Counted from the stretch's first letter, positions 32,721 to 47,689 are shown. The stretch is 64,000 bases of DNA from Pseudoscleropodium purum (GCA_963969395.1 OZ017804.1:9300001-9364000), one strand, 5' to 3'. Notes: a model not told the origin generated them from the letters alone. Made by a program: numbers and translations.

Positions 32721-34689
32721 AAAGAACAAAAATAAAATAGGATTTCTTTTTTAATTTATTCCATTATAAAATTAAAACATTTTATTTAATCCTTTGATTA
32801 ACCATAGGAAGACATAGACTCTACAACTAAGGTAATCACCAAAATAATGTGATTACTAAACCAATATGTGCACTCTTTGTTTTTATTGTTAAAAATGAAG
32901 TCATCCATTGGACCTTTCAAGTCCACATTGTCCTTATAAGGTTAAAATTGACCTTCTTAAAAATTGTATTACATGGGAATATAGCACATACTTCACAAAA
33001 ATTACAATAAATTATAAAATGGTTATAAAAATGGATTATATTCTAACTTGGAATTGTGCACCACACTTTTTTTTAAATATTGTTGAAAAAAGATGAAGTT
33101 AGTAAGAGTTGTCTTATGCTAATCTACCCAACAATTTTTATTTATTTTTTAACAAATGGAATCTATCCAACAATTGACCTTATACTTTGTGAACAATTTT
33201 AGATTTTAGAAACTTTAGAGCAAAAGAATCCTAAGATGTGAAGATTTGCAAATTCTTTATATCCAATGGTTTGTGAAGTTTTTTTAATATGGTGTCTCAA
33301 TGAAATAGTATTCATTTTCTTCCTAACAAAAAATTGAGGAGTTTTAAGTTCAGTGATATGAGGCAATTGCAAGTAAAGTGAGTTTTTCTATACCTAAATA
33401 TTACATAAATTTTTTTTCACATATATTATGTTTTTTTAATAACATTTATTATAAGCCTTCTTCACATTACTCTATGTTTTTCCATTAGTAAATTGGATTA
33501 TCCAAAGCTCTAGACTACCCTGTTAGAGATGTCCTTTAAATTCAACTCAAAGATTTGCATTATGCTTTTCCTTAAACCTCCAATAAATTATCTTGTGGAG
33601 GTCTTCGAAATTCAAAGTTCATTTAAATTTGCTAGTCATTTGTGACGGATGTAATGAGACATATTTTACTTTATTTTTTATACAACTTTCAAAATTGAAT
33701 GAATCATGATCAACTACAGATCTCTATATCTTTTATTATTTAATTTCAATCTTTGAATTCACTAAATAAATCAAGTTCAAAGGGATGCAATTTGTTTAGA
33801 GAGGTAGGATGTACTCCGTTTCCTATTAATTATGTTGAATTATTAGAGGTCAAAGGAAAAAAATAATATGAATCTCTAAGTTGGACTTAAAAGGATACTC
33901 CTATGGAGATGTTGATAGTTTTAGTCATAAAATGATATAAAAATGAAACGGCTTCTTGTACAAATAGTTACTTCATTATGAAGCTACCTTAGTTCAATAA
34001 GCTTTAAAGAGCATATTTTGGAATATTTAGTCATTTTTGCAATTTGGACATACTCTAATGAATTATTATATTTTGAAATTTTTCAATAACTTCTAATTTT
34101 CATATCTTAGATTTTATAAATAATTAATATAATAAGTATTATACAGAATAAATGTTTTTTAATTTTCAAAACCAATCCAAAATCTCTACTATGATATCTA
34201 GGAATATCCATTAATGATACCTAAAATGAAAAAGATATATAGCTCCAACTACTTTGAGGGTCTCCTTGCATATATTAGTGGATGGGTGCTTCATCGATAT
34301 TGGAATATAAAAAGCACTTTTATGTTTCTTCTACAATGAGGAATGCATTGATATTGGTAGAACACATTTTCCTATTTATATTTTTATATTTGTTTTTTAG
34401 TACCTTTTTTTGTCACTGAGCTTCACATTAAATAGTTGGTGTACATGAAGAGTTTATTTGTTTCAAGTCCCCCATAGGACTCCAAAAGCTGGTCCAATTG
34501 ACACCTACACTATATAAGTAGTCATCAAAAAAAGACTTTATACTAACTAATTTTAATTGGAGAAGGGAGGGTGGGAGTAGGTTAAGAGTTATGTAATTTG
34601 TTAGAATTCTAGAAACGGGTGTGATGAATGTAGGGTCAAGGTAATCATGTTCCTCTATTCTCTTCACGTGTCCAACCGTTAAGTGTGAC
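32721..34689. other. AT-rich spacer, no gene recognised
   Basis: No coding, RNA or structured repeat feature could be supported. Confidence 0.35.
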
Positions 34690-34765
34690 CGTTTTCTTTG
34701 GCTCCTTTGTAATGCAATAGTTTGAGATTTGTTTTCAAAAAAACAAAAACAAAAACTACATAGGG
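34690..34765 (+). repeat. LINE 3' tail
   Basis: TTGTAATGCAATAGTTTGAG then ATTTGTTTTCAAAAAAACAA is a diverged form of the recurring LINE tail. Confidence 0.4.
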
Positions 34766-37700
34766 TCATGATACAAGTGGAGTAAAAAAAAAGCATTGTA
34801 AGGTAATTCATACACAGGGAAGTGTTTTAAGAAAAAAATTATTTGAAGAAATGAAGTGTTTGTTTGATTGTTTTGTTTGTATGGTGAATGTACATGGCAA
34901 TATTTGATGTCAAGGATTCAACGAATATGCCGAATTACAGAATCTGTCATTACAGAGGCTAGAGGGTCATATAGTCATATATACTCATGTTGAAGAGGTT
35001 ATTTGGAGTTGCACGGCTGTAGGGCCTGACTGAAGTTGTTATTAATGCGTGTATTAAATAGACTATATTAACCTCGTAATCAACAACTGTGATCATCATT
35101 CATTCGGGTTTCTTACAGTTAAGGCTTTCAGTTCTCATCACATTCATTGCTCCGTCTCTCACTGGATAAGACTCGGTCCACCTCTTCGAGGTTTTCAACA
35201 TTCAAAGCATCGAATACAGGGTGGGAGGATTCGCCTCATGCAAATTCACGTCTGAATTAGACTCCCAAATATAGACGGACTGAAGGATCAATTTTCCCGA
35301 CTCTATTACGAGCAGTCAAAATGCTTTTTGCTATTGTGAGTTAAAACCCAGAAGAATGCAAACAAAAGGAGTTGCTCCTTTCCGTGCAAAAAAAGTCGTT
35401 TTCGCAACACAAATTTAAACTTGGGCGGCCACATTTCACTGAACTGAAGATTAGAATATACACAAATTTCCATTCCGATGATTCACATGATTTTCTTAGG
35501 GGTGTGCGAGCGACTGACTGACGACCAGGTCTTCCTTCTCAGCTCACTCCCACTCTTTTTGAAAACCAAATATAGGTCGTTTCATTTGTTATAAAAAACC
35601 AAACAAAAACACAAATATAGTGAGCCAGGTCAGTCATGAGCAAGTCCGGGGAGTAATTAATGAAATGAAATGAAACCCATGTCATGAAAAATCCTCGGTC
35701 ACTTATTAGCTTAGTAGCGAGTATTTAACCCTGTCAGAGTGGAGGCAGAGTGGTTGCACATGCAGAAGAATCAGACGAATCCGTGGATTTCAGCACCGAA
35801 GTGTGTTCTTCCTTGGATGTTTTGTTTTTAGGGTTGGAACTGTGCAAGCAACCCGAACTTGAGTTGTCTCCACTGCAGAGAGCAACGAGCAGGTCTTCGG
35901 GAATCTTTAATGACTGTGATTCTGCGAAGCCAGTGTTTTTAATTCTCCAACTTTATTTTTTAACATCATTTGGTGCAAGAAAAGGATGGATTGACTCTTT
36001 CTTACTGTCCTGTCCATTTGTTTATTTAGTAATTGACACAGAGGGAAGAATCAAATGGGAGTGAGAATATCCGGTTCATGTTTTGTGGCCTTTCAGTAAT
36101 GTTGTTTTTTTAGTCTAGTTTGACCCTTAAAACTACAGTAGACGGAGAACATACCTTGCTCGGTGTTTTGCTGGTCCTAATAACATGTGTTTCTTGGAGT
36201 GGTAGAATCAACCGAAAGCCAATGCCCATGCTTTTTGCACGCATTCCAAACGCAAGAAAATTTTAATGATCGGTCATATTGAATTTCCCCTAAATTTGCA
36301 CCAACAAATATTCAAAATTAATTAAAAAGTCAGTGAATAGCAGTAATCTACTTGTAAACATTACAAAAGCCACAACAACAATGATCAAATCAAATTGTTC
36401 AACCCTTAAAAGTTTTAAAACTACCTGTCAGGTAATCTGCCTTTAAAGCGACCATTTAAGAGTTGATTGCCTGTGGGGGAAGCTCAACTCCTTAAAAACA
36501 ATTTTCAGTAAATTTCAATAAGAAGAAAAACAGAATTGGCATCTAACGTACCCAAGTCGTTTTGTATTTTTTGGACCTTTGTGGAATTAGTTATGGATTT
36601 TTGAAGTTGAAACTAGAAACAACTACTTCTTGAATTGTGCAGTGCTGGTACATTGAAGAAAACAAAATGTTCCTTTGTGTCATGATCACTTTTAAAGCAC
36701 GGATACTATTAGAGGAGACTACCTTATTTAGGTCTCAATACTAGGGCAACGTAAACTTGCATTCTATAATCTTTCTCATATGGGCATCATGAAGCTTGTA
36801 CAATACAAATGAACAATCAAGGAAATGAAACAAAAATTTACATGTTAACATAAATATATTGTATGAGGGATAAAATGAAGATTTTAGTTTGAATTTCTAT
36901 ATTTTCTTTCATCTATCATTCTTTGCTTGGGAAGGAAAAACTTTTATTCTTAGACACCAATTGAAATAAGAATTATATAATTTTAGAAAGCTACTATCAT
37001 ACATCACCTTACCTTGAAAATGAAATTGTGAAAAATTAGAATCAAAATTAATTTCCTAAAAAATTACCTAAAATCTAAAACAACCCATTTGATGACTTGG
37101 TTCCTCTTGAGATTGTTTCAACCTACACTAATTGCACTTTTTAGCATACTGATTTTAACCATCAAAGAACATTTTGGGTCTTGGAGAGGTTGCCCGAAAT
37201 TGAATTTCAAAATCTTTATGATATAGGCATTTAGAAACTTGTTCTTGAAATATTGTCCAAAATTAAATTTGAGAATCTTTATGACATGAGCATTATGAAG
37301 CTTGTTCAAAAGGCCAATCAAATAACAAGTTTTTGCCCTCCTCAAGACAATGGCCAATCTTGAAGCTACCATGTGAAAAAGTTTACAAACTTTCCAATGT
37401 AAGAATCATTTGTTCAAATTGTGATTTGGAATCCAAAACTTTGCATGATACAAGCATCTCTTTGAGATGAAGACAAGGATATGAAGAAATTAGTACATAA
37501 TTAAGTATTGGAGATGCTTTTGTTTAAATTCTATGAAAACCAAGTCCTTAGGACTAGGTATGACCCAATGTTTAGGAAGTTTTCAAAGTTGTACTATAAT
37601 TTTCCTCTTCTTTGTAGAAAGAGATAATTTTTTTTCCAAGGACATTGATTGCATCATCTCCTTAAGAATATCTCTTGGCTCATTTCTTCCAATATCAAAT

Positions 37701-40019
37701 TCTCACCAACTATTTTCCTTCAACTTCAAATTTGCAAAGGCTACAATCCTCTTCTTTCAAAAACATATTGCTTTTGAAACTAAACTTCCAATTTCATTAC
37801 ATTGGACACACATAAATGAGGGAGCAAAGGTTGTCTTCAACAACCAACCCTAAAGCAATATCTACCTTATCTAAAAGCATACTTGTCTCCAACAATCTGT
37901 GTAATAGCCTTAGACTTGAAATGGTAAGTGGCTAAAATTTGACAATTTCATGAAAGCAATAGCTATACATTCACCTTTTATTTTTGCACAACAATTGGTT
38001 ACTAGTCCTACTAATTTTTTGTTTGATACTGAATCCTCCATTTTCACATTGACTCCAACCATTTTTTTTCCAAAGGCACCAACTAGCGATGAACTAATCA
38101 CTATTCTCTCCAAACATTGGTATAGTGTGTCCTTTAAGGGTTAAGGATTGTTAACAAACAATGAATGACATAAACAATGAATTATTATTATTACTATTAA
38201 GAAATGTCCATTTCAAAAGGTGGGCATACTATTTTTGGTAATCCCTTCTTTGACACATAAAATATGCGTAATTGGTGATTTCTAATTTTTCATTCATTGA
38301 TCATATATTTCATCCATTTTTGGATGGGCAATTACATACGGCAATCTCCTTGTTGAGAATTCCACCAAATAAAAGGTATTCCTTGTTGGGCTTTGTGCTC
38401 CTCATTAGCTTGTTCTTTTTTTTGTTAGAATTCCCACCACTTTAGTAATTGATAAGGGAAATTAGCCTATGATAGTCTAAATGCTAGTTAATTCATTACA
38501 AGGCAAAAAATTTCTAGTGATGCATATTTCAAGAATTAGAATGTACACCATTAGTACAATTTTTGCATGTGATGGGTTGGCTCTCATTTGGGCTATCATA
38601 GGCAGAGTACCTTAACAAGAACGGTGTTACCATAAAGCTCTATTCACTCCAACTAAACCCTCACCACATTATGAAGTGTGAATGCGGTTGTAGATAGAAT
38701 TTGACAATTGCAATTCAGAAACCAGAGAGTCCCTGCCACAGCCAGTCTCTGTCCAAACGACAGAGCCAATAGAAACACATAAAAACACAAACCACAACAG
38801 TACGAACTCATCCGGCAAGATAGAAGTCCCCTGCAGTTCCAAAGCTTCAGTTGCATTTTAAAATTAATTAATTTTTTTAACAAATGAAACGGGTTTCAGC
38901 TTCAGCTGCAGTTTGAAGAAAGTGCAAGACTCCAGTTCATTTGTTTTTTAAAAAAAAATTTAAAATTTAAAATGCAAGAGCTGAGGCACCACTCCCAATA
39001 ATGTGACTGTCTGAGCTTGAAGTGCAAATGTTGCCTGAGAATTTGAGAATTTGTAGCAAGTTGTCCTCAATCCCAATACACAATACAAGCACAAGTGTAG
39101 ACTTTTATGTAAAAAGCTTACTGCTGTCACAGCCCAATCTTTTTTTTCTTTCATGCTTTCAGTTTCATTTGTTTCAATTTCTTTTTAATAATTTCTTTAA
39201 ATCCATGCTTCCTCTGTGGACGCACTCGGGGAGAGTGATTAATTGAGCATTCAATTGAACAGTATGTGCATTTTCAATGAACCGCATTGAAGTTGGACAT
39301 ACAGACACAGGCACACAGAAGCTTAATTATATTAGATATATTATCGCAGATGCAGAGTGAATTGTGTCTATGAATTGTTGATGATTGGTTGCCTTAAAAT
39401 AGCAACCAGTGAGCACTTTAAATGAAGAACAAACATGGAATAAATAATGGAATCTTATAGAAAGTAAACTCTACACAAAATGAATGGTAATCATTTGACC
39501 TTGTCCAACCTTCTACAGTAGTCATAATAGATGGTCAATAAGACCATTGAATTCTCAAATTTTTTTTTGAAACAAATTAAATGAAAGAATTCTCAATTTT
39601 GGATTGAATCTCTTTCGGTTTCTACAGTACCTGCCTGTATACTTTTTCTTGTATTTTAATGGAAAATTTTCAGGCATTGAAAAGAAAAAAATTTAGGCAT
39701 TGTAAAGGAACAGGCTGATGTACTCGTACCTGGCTGGCTAGCCAGAGTGTGCAATGCAAGTCAACTATGGGCATCAGCCAAGCCCAAAAATATCTGTTGT
39801 ACTTTTTTCTGCAATGGCTGTTAGGCTGTATGTTAAGACTCCCTAATGTCGCAGTCCAGAAGCCCATAAAGCATGTGATAATACAAAAAATTGTACCATA
39901 ATGAAAAACATAGTGTTGTATGTAGAACATATTAACGATGCACTGAAGGGTCTACTTAATAGTTGAGAAGATGGTATAGGAGAGAGAGAAAGAACTCCAA
40001 CCTATTTTCACAGGTTGAC
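34766..40019. other. Spacer with two non-AT-rich patches
   Basis: The 35.0-36.1 kb and 38.6-39.5 kb parts are less AT-rich and may be remnants of low-copy sequence. A 104-codon frame at 35,750-36,064 begins with an acidic, Ser-rich stretch but ends in hydrophobic nonsense, so it is not called. The rest is AT-rich and featureless. Confidence 0.3.
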
Positions 40020-40970
40020 TTGAATTAAGCTTAACCTCTAAAAGTCGGAGACTATGTTTTCACCAAAAACACTCCAAACTCCCATTTCTAATACAAGCAT
40101 CAAATTTTAGATGAAAAACATTTTTGGACACATGTAACTGTAGGATCTTGTAGTAAATTATTTTGAAAAAATGTGAAAAAAATTTCAAAATTTTCCACTG
40201 TGTAAATTGCAAGATATTAATGTTTGAAGTGACAAAAATCATTTTTTTGACCCTGTGAAAATATAGGCAATTGCATTTCACAAAGTCACATTTGTATGAA
40301 AAAATGTCCAAAATGATGGTTACTCTTTGGATTCATTCTTCAAGGCAAGTTGGCTACATGCTTAAAATTTTTTAGATCATTTTGAATTGCACAACATATA
40401 GGGAAAAAATAGTAAATAGAAAGAAGTATAAAGTGATTCAAAACACTAAGAAGTTAAGAATTTTATTATGGAATTGGAAAATTCCAATCCCAATGGTGAT
40501 AATGTAGTAATAAACAATCTACATCATATATTTTTATTTTTTTCAAAAAATATTAAAAATTGAGTTAAATAAAGGACTCCAAAATTTATTTTTGAGTAGG
40601 GAATCCATGGCTACCCGCAAACTAGAACACCTCAAAACTTTCATCTTGTAAATCAAAATGGAATGATTCAAAGCTTTTCACACATATATAAATCTAGAAA
40701 ATCAATTTCAAATTTTTATTTAAAAAAAAAGTGATTTTTTAAGAAATTTTTGGGTTGCCTGCCAAGCATTGGAAATTACATATCATGCAATAACTTTTGA
40801 ATCGTGTAGTCAAAAGTTATAAAAATTGTTGGGCCTTAAAGCTACTCCTCGGGTATACGTTGTGTGAAAATTTCAGCCAAAAAAACTAAAAACTCCATTT
40901 GTAGTGAGCTGCCTAAAATCACTGTGTTGCCAAAAAATGCAACTTGAACCTTAGGGATTAATCCCTTACC
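40020..40970 (+). repeat. Dispersed repeat, copy A
   Basis: It aligns by eye along its length with 44,400-45,350. Both have GACTATGTTTTCA, CATGTAACTGTA, TTCACAAGCTCA-type text, AATGATGGT.CTTTGGATTC and a late 'aaaacc-tcataacttttg' segment in the same order. Neither copy contains a coding frame. The family is unidentified. Confidence 0.7.
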
Positions 40971-42560
40971 ATCTAAGGAGATGAAATACATCCCCTTTTC
41001 AATGTATTTTGAGATACTTCAAGTGGTGAGGAATTAAGAGTGAACTCACCTTAGGTCCCAAAATCAAGGTCTTGAATCAAAATTCATCATTTTAAACATA
41101 TGTTTGCAATTTATAACATAACAAAGTGTGACCATGAGATTCTATAATAAATTTTGAGTTGCATACATTCATGCCTCCATATATTTTGGTATGCAAGAAA
41201 ACAGGGGGTGATGTTCCACAAGCCTATTTCCAAGTGGTCTGGGGTGTAAACTTCATGAATGTCAAGTTTTCGCTTGCACCACAAAAAACACATAAGGACT
41301 CTTTTCCCCACCTGCTTTTTGTCATTATTATTTTTGGTTAAATGTTTAACCTTTTCTAGTCAGTTTAAGCAAATGTGATCCATTCATTAAAGAAAGAAAA
41401 CAGAAAACTCAGCCTTCTCCTTTTGTCCATTCTACAACAAAAATCCCCAAGCCCGTGCATTAATACAAAAAGGTATGCATTCGGCCGAAGCATTATCTCC
41501 CCCCCAATCACATAAATACAAAGAATGTAAGCTGATTTAACCTAACCTGGTTCAGTCCGTCTGCCCTCGTTTTGCTACCCTGTTAACTTCATCTCCTGAG
41601 CTCTCAGTGTTTGTCACTAACTAACAAACTTAACCCAACCCAACCCAGCCTAACCCGAGTCAGGTCTGTTGGTCGGCCCAATTACATGTTATAAATTCCC
41701 TTTGCTTTGCTCACTTACACAAAGTAGTTTAAAGCCAGTACTGCACTACTACTGCTGTCTCTTCCCCAACCCAATTGATGCTTTAAAAAAATTTTAGCTT
41801 TTATTTTTTTGAGAGAGAAATGAAGCGGAATTTCGTTGCCAGAAAATGGCCCAATTGGAATTGTAAGCCAGGTAATGTAAGGGAAGGTATTACTGAGTGT
41901 GTAAGTCCTTGATCATCATATTAATAATTAAGTTATCTCGGGTGGGGGTGTCCGTCCCAGCTTGCCTCACCCGCCTTGCCAGGTGAATACCATGTGCATT
42001 TCATTTCCTGGGGGGGAGCTTCAAATTTACTTCGTCTCTGGAGAGGCAGAGATTTTCTGCACGATTCCCCTGCCACCCTGCAATTTACCTTACCTGGGCT
42101 CTGAAATTTGGCTTCGCTGGCCTGGTTGCGTGTACATAAATCCGCGTACATAACTGAACCATAACAAAAAACATTACATTTACGAAATACTGATTTCAGT
42201 TGGCAGCAGGTGATAAAAGTTAAGCTTACTGTATAAACTACTGCCATGCAGCTTTCAGTTTTGAATTGGTTGGTTTTGTTTTTTTGTGTTTTTTTGTTTT
42301 GGGAAAAAAATGAAAAAAAATGAAAATTCCATTGCAAAACCAACATGAAATCAAGATAGATAAAAACTCCGGTCTTCAAAGAAGGCTGGTGGGAATAAAG
42401 GGTATGTTCATGATCACATGAAATCAACAGCCAAAACAAAGGTTGGGTGAAGGAAAGAAAGACCTGATTGAATTGGTTGTTTTGAGGAAGAGCCCATGTT
42501 GGAACTTCACACCACTAATAGTAGCCCTGAATATTGTTGTTACTTATTGCTCTTTCCAGG
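40971..42560. other. Intergenic spacer, no gene recognised
   Basis: The 41.4-42.15 kb part is less AT-rich, with repeated TAACCCAACCC-like text near 41,630-41,660. A 168-codon minus frame at 41,933-42,439 lacks family features and is not called. Confidence 0.3.
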
Positions 42561-42581
42561 ATACCATATATGTGAAGGTCT

Positions 42582-42771
42582 GATTCGGCACTCAAGTGCC
42601 GAAACTAAATTTCCACATCAGATTTCTGAGGGGTCCATGTCACTTCACACCATTCATGAGATGACATGGGACTAGTTTCGTTTTACAAAAAATGACATCA
42701 TTTATGCTCATTCATGAGATGACATGGGACTAGTTTCGTTTTACAAAAAATGACATCATTTATGCTGAATC
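42582..42771. mobile_element. Small inverted-repeat (MITE-like) element, copy 1
   Basis: It begins GATTCGGCACTCAAGTGCCG and ends TGCTGAATC, an imperfect inverted terminal pair. An internal 58-bp unit starting CATTCATGAGATGACATGGG is tandemly doubled (42,651 and 42,709). A related sequence lies at 58,916-59,083. No target duplication could be confirmed. Confidence 0.6.
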
Positions 42772-44399
42772 TAATCTTTGCTTAGGGTATGCTAAAAAAA
42801 ATTCTTGAACATTCAATCAATTAAACTCAGGGCTTAGTTGACAAGATGAATATTTACATATATGCTATTGGCATTCCTTATTGTCTACACTAAATAGTGA
42901 AATTAGGTTTCCCTTGCTAATTTCTTGACATTTTACACTATACAAATGTTTATTTGGTATTGTCCAGTACAAGGATGAAATAATTTTCATTCATTTGGGC
43001 CCATGTGTGTAGCATGGGTTGGTGCACCAGTTCGACCATGGTTTGGAGTATTGCATGTTCCTCGACCTGGACAAGCAATGAGTTATGAAGTAACTTTTTT
43101 TAGGTAAAGCAATCTAATTTCACTATTTTATGTACATGTAATGTTGGTTGTGACAAATTAGATTTGCTAGAACACATAGTTGCTAGTCTTTCCTCTTTTA
43201 AATTTTTACCAATCTTCTTTGTAGTTAGCAACACTTTTATATTTTGATCATGTAAAAGTCTATAATTCTATATATTGGAAGAAATAAACATCCATTTGTA
43301 CAAGAAATGAAATAGGTGTGGGGTTTATTTTTGTTTGATTTATATTGCACTATTGATGGAATGGAGCTTGTTGCAATTCAAGAATACCAAATTGGTTTAA
43401 TTGACCCTTAATTGTGAATGGAGTCACAAAGTCACTTCTAATTGATGATTTTGAATGACTAGTAGAGGATGTAAAAATGCAAATTTTCATCCAATATATT
43501 TTTTGAGAGAATTCTTTAGGTGTGTTTCTAGTGCATAGGAGTGGAAATACACTTGTTGAGGTATTAGTGACCTTTCTATAAGAGAAAATGCTAAAAAAAA
43601 AGGATCACAAGAGATGCTTGATCTAAATTTTAGGCATATAAATGATTTAATTTTTTTTATTATTTCAACTAATGAAATCGAAGCATACTTCTCCTAGTTT
43701 CTACTCCATCTTAAAATTTTGAAAAATTCATAAAATTCAATATTTGGATACAATTTGAACATTGAACCTATAACCACAATCTATTCATTTTTAAATTTTA
43801 GAAAGATACAAAACTTTGGTTCTCACCACGATAGCTCTATACAATATATATATATACATTTTTCTAGAAAAATCATCTTTTTTAAGCATATTTTATATTT
43901 GATTTGAATTTTTCTTCTTTTTTTCTTTTAAAATTTTACAAATGATTTCAAAATTTTCACAAAAATATTTGAAAATTTTAGGAATCCTAGAGAATATGTG
44001 ATTGAATCTCTTAAAAATTTTATGAATTAAAATTCTACTCAAATATGTGAAAAAATGGAGCATATAAAGCTAAAAGGTCCAATAGATGACTTTACTATTA
44101 ATTGTAAAAACAAAGAATGCATCTATTGGTACAATTATCAAAATATTTAAGTGACTACCTTAGTCATGGGGCTCAAGTCCTTCCAAACTTAAGATATAAG
44201 GTTTCGTTGAGAAGATGACTAACTTTCGTTAGGATTCATCAAAATTAATACTAAGCAACCAAGATGAATATCAAATGAAAGATGAAAGTGAACCATTTTT
44301 GAAGAATTGAAATCAAATTCATTTTGAAATCCAAACATCATGATCATCTTGCAATTGGTAAGATTTCTTACTTTGAAATTTCATGAGGGCATACTTCAA
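42772..44399. other. AT-rich spacer, no gene recognised
   Basis: Only a short (TA)n run near 43,848 stands out. Confidence 0.35.
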
Positions 44400-45350
44400 T
44401 AAGTTAATTAATCCCTAAAGTTCTATGACTATGTTTTCATTGAAAAAGCTCAAAAACTGTCTTTTTTAGTACTAGTAGCAAACTTTTGAAAAAAAACTTT
44501 TTTTGACATATGTAACTGTAAGAAATTTTACTATGTAGTATCAATAACATGTGGCAAAAATTTCAGACATTCCCATGGTGTGGATTGCAAAATATAAGCA
44601 TTCAAATATACTCAAATCATTTTTTTTGCCCTACGAAAAGCCGGGCAGCTACACTTCACAAGCTCACTTTTCTATGAAAAAATGACCAAAATGATGGTGC
44701 TTCTTTGGATTCTTTTTCCTAGACAAGTTGTCCAAATGCTTGGAAAATTTCAAATCATTTGAAATTGTACAACATAGAGGAAAAAAATAGTAAGTAGGTA
44801 GTAGTAGATAATGATTCAAAATACTAAATTATTAAGAATTAAAATATGGAATTGAAAAATGACAATTCCAATGGTTGAAATGTTGTAATAAAAATTTTAC
44901 ATCCTAGGATTTTATTTTATTTCAAAAATATTGAAAATTGGGTAAGATAAAGGATTTCAAAGTTTATTTTAGAATAGGGAATCCATAACTACCTACAAAC
45001 TGAAAATCCTCATAACTTTTGACTTGTTGATCAAAATAGAATGATTCAAAGCTTTCCTTGTATATGTAAGTCTAGAAAACCAATTTCAAATTTTGGTTTT
45101 TGAAAAAAGGGATTTTTTCTAATTTGCCCAAATTGCCCAGTTACAAAAAAAAAATAACATATTAGGCTATAACTTTTGACTCCTATTTCCAAATGTCATG
45201 AAATTTGTTGCATATGAAAGATATTCCTCATCCACACCTTCTCTTAAAATTTGAGCCTAAAATATGAAAATTTCTGGTCACAATGATTTGCCCAAAAATC
45301 TATATAGCCAAAAAACACAAGCCAGTCCTTTAGGGATTAAAGCATCCTAC
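44400..45350 (+). repeat. Dispersed repeat, copy B
   Basis: This is the second copy of the roughly 0.9-kb repeat at 40,020-40,970, in the same orientation 4.4 kb away, with point differences throughout. It is non-coding. Confidence 0.7.
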
Positions 45351-47689
45351 AGTTGAATTTGTTAATGAATAAACATAGATAGAGTATTCAGCGTTGCTTT
45401 CCCCATGAGTATTTTTTAAGCAGTTTTGGTCTAAAAACACCACAAATCTTGAGGGGTTAAGTTACATTGCCAGATGGCAACCAAGCATTGGCTGCTTTGT
45501 TGCAGTTCTGCAACTTGTTATTATTAGTCTGGAATGGGCCAGCCTGGTTAGATTTAAGCTTAAGCTTCAACATGAATCAACCTCCATCCTATGCTTGTGT
45601 CTGAAGCTTACATTCTGATTTGATAAGCCTCTGATTAGCCCTCAGCATGCTCTGATGTTGATGAAATTGCACACTTCAGTTCCATCACTCTACTGACTCA
45701 AATTGATTTCTATCAGAATTAACAAATACGTACAACTTTATTGGAGCATTTTAATTTCAAAGTTAGAACTCATAGATGTTTAAAAAAAAAGAAAAAAGAA
45801 ATATAAGGTAACAACATTTAATATCGTCTGAAAATAAGGGATTTGAGCATGGTTTCTATTATTGAGCTGTAATTTACAAATTTACAAAGTTACAAATTTA
45901 ATCACTGACGGTAAATAATGAGTTGGCACTCCCGTGTTTTCCTGAGTGTGAAAAGATAGTAAGCAGGGGGTGGCAGTCCTATAAGCAACCCGGCTTTTTC
46001 TCTTTGTGTTTTTCATAAGATCCAACCCACAATGCATGATGAGAAACATCCATCTGACACTTTCATGATCAAATTTTGAACTCACTCCTTTTTGTACCTT
46101 ACTTGGGCTCTGACTCAACAGCCAGGGTGCTCAGTAAGTGAAGTGAGCTCAAGTCTCTGCCCTTGCAATGGAACCCTGTTTCATTGTTTCAAAAATTAAA
46201 AAATAAATTAAAAGTAAAGTCTCTGTCCTCTGGACTTCGGTTTGTCATGAGTGATATGAAGTTTATCCAAGAGATAGATCCCACACGGGAAGTATCAATC
46301 AGTACACAAACAAATGGATCCATTCCCTCTTCCTCTCCTGAGGTACAATCACCTCTCATGTTCAAAATTTTGGGCTTCACTTAGGCTTGGAATGGCAACA
46401 ATGTACTCAGTAAGCTTAGTGGGAGTCTGGTTTTTTCTGGAGTCTCCATTCCACCTTTGATCAGTGCACAGTGGGTTTCACTTCACCTTGGACTTGGTGA
46501 CAATGTACCAATGGGGTTCTGTTTTTTTCTGGAGTCCTCATTCCACTGTTGATCAGCGAGCTTGATGACAGCAGCAACACTGGTGCAAGACTGATGCAAT
46601 TTCATGAGCAGGTTGTTAATGATAAGAAAAAGCATGTGATGGCAACATAAGAGAGACAGACATAACTTAAGACGAAGGGAGAGAGAGAGAGAGAGAGAGA
46701 TAATTCGGTGGGGTCATTATGCAATAAGTTAGGCAAGGCAAACTACATGTGAATCTTAATGTTACTGGAAAAGTCAGCCCAGGGGTATCCTCCAGAAATC
46801 TCATCCCTTGCTTTTCCTCCTGTGTTTCTTAATGATGAAATAGTGAGTTAACTTACTAGTAACTCATACACTTGCCATTCAAATATTTGGAAGCAACGTA
46901 CTTGACTTAACCCCGGCAAGACGGACTGGGCTGTGCAGTCCCAGACACTAGGTAAAAAAAAAGGGAGATAGAAATTTGCAGCGTGTGCTCTGAACCTCGC
47001 CAGGGCAGGGCAAGTTATTAATGTTGGGACAGGCCAGATAAATCCAATCATCCATATACCGTCAATGTTTTTATTTTTATTTTATTTTTTGAGACAAATG
47101 AATGCTATCAAAATTTTCACTTATGAGTGGTAGTAAGTTAAGTTAGTATCAGTATGTCTCAGTTTATTCTGTGCAGTAAGGTACTCTGTTTTTAACAAAA
47201 AAAAAATTTGTCGCCCTTTCACTGTAATCACTGAAATTTTTTTTATTGTGTGTGCAGAAGTCGCATAAGGACAAAGAATTGGGTGCAGAAAGTAATGTGT
47301 ATAAAGAATTGAGCAGTAGTTAGGCAATTGGGCAAAAGAATTGTGCAGAAATTGTCATGTGCACAGGCATGAAAATCTTAATTGTGGTGCATTTGAATGT
47401 GATCTAGCGGGCCAACCATGTGAAAATTTCCTTTGTAGAAAACAAAAAAAATTGGTTTCTAGCAAATATCTAATGTTCCCTAGTTCCGTTCCAAAATTAT
47501 TTTCTGGTTGGACAAAATGTTTGGGATTTCTTTTGCTAGAAATAATATTATTTCAATGTGTTTTAACCTATGAAAAGATTTTGGTGCATTCCTATTGTAA
47601 GAAAATTGTGAGTTTGGGAAGCCTTTTCAAATTAAAGTATGAAGCTTATTGCAATAAGATTGTCGGGAACTAAAAGATCATCTTGGAAC
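45351..47689. other. Intergenic spacer with a GA microsatellite
   Basis: A (GA)n run occupies about 46,678-46,701. Small frames at 45,882-46,384 and 47,341-47,673 have no recognisable domain. The sequence is otherwise featureless. Confidence 0.4.

Noticed and set aside
35750..36064. 104-codon frame as a gene
   Set aside because: The acidic Ser-rich start is plausible, but the second half is uncharacteristic hydrophobic text and no splice sites or family features support it.
41933..42439. 168-codon minus frame
   Set aside because: No domain or splice context, and the sequence is low-complexity and repeat-like.
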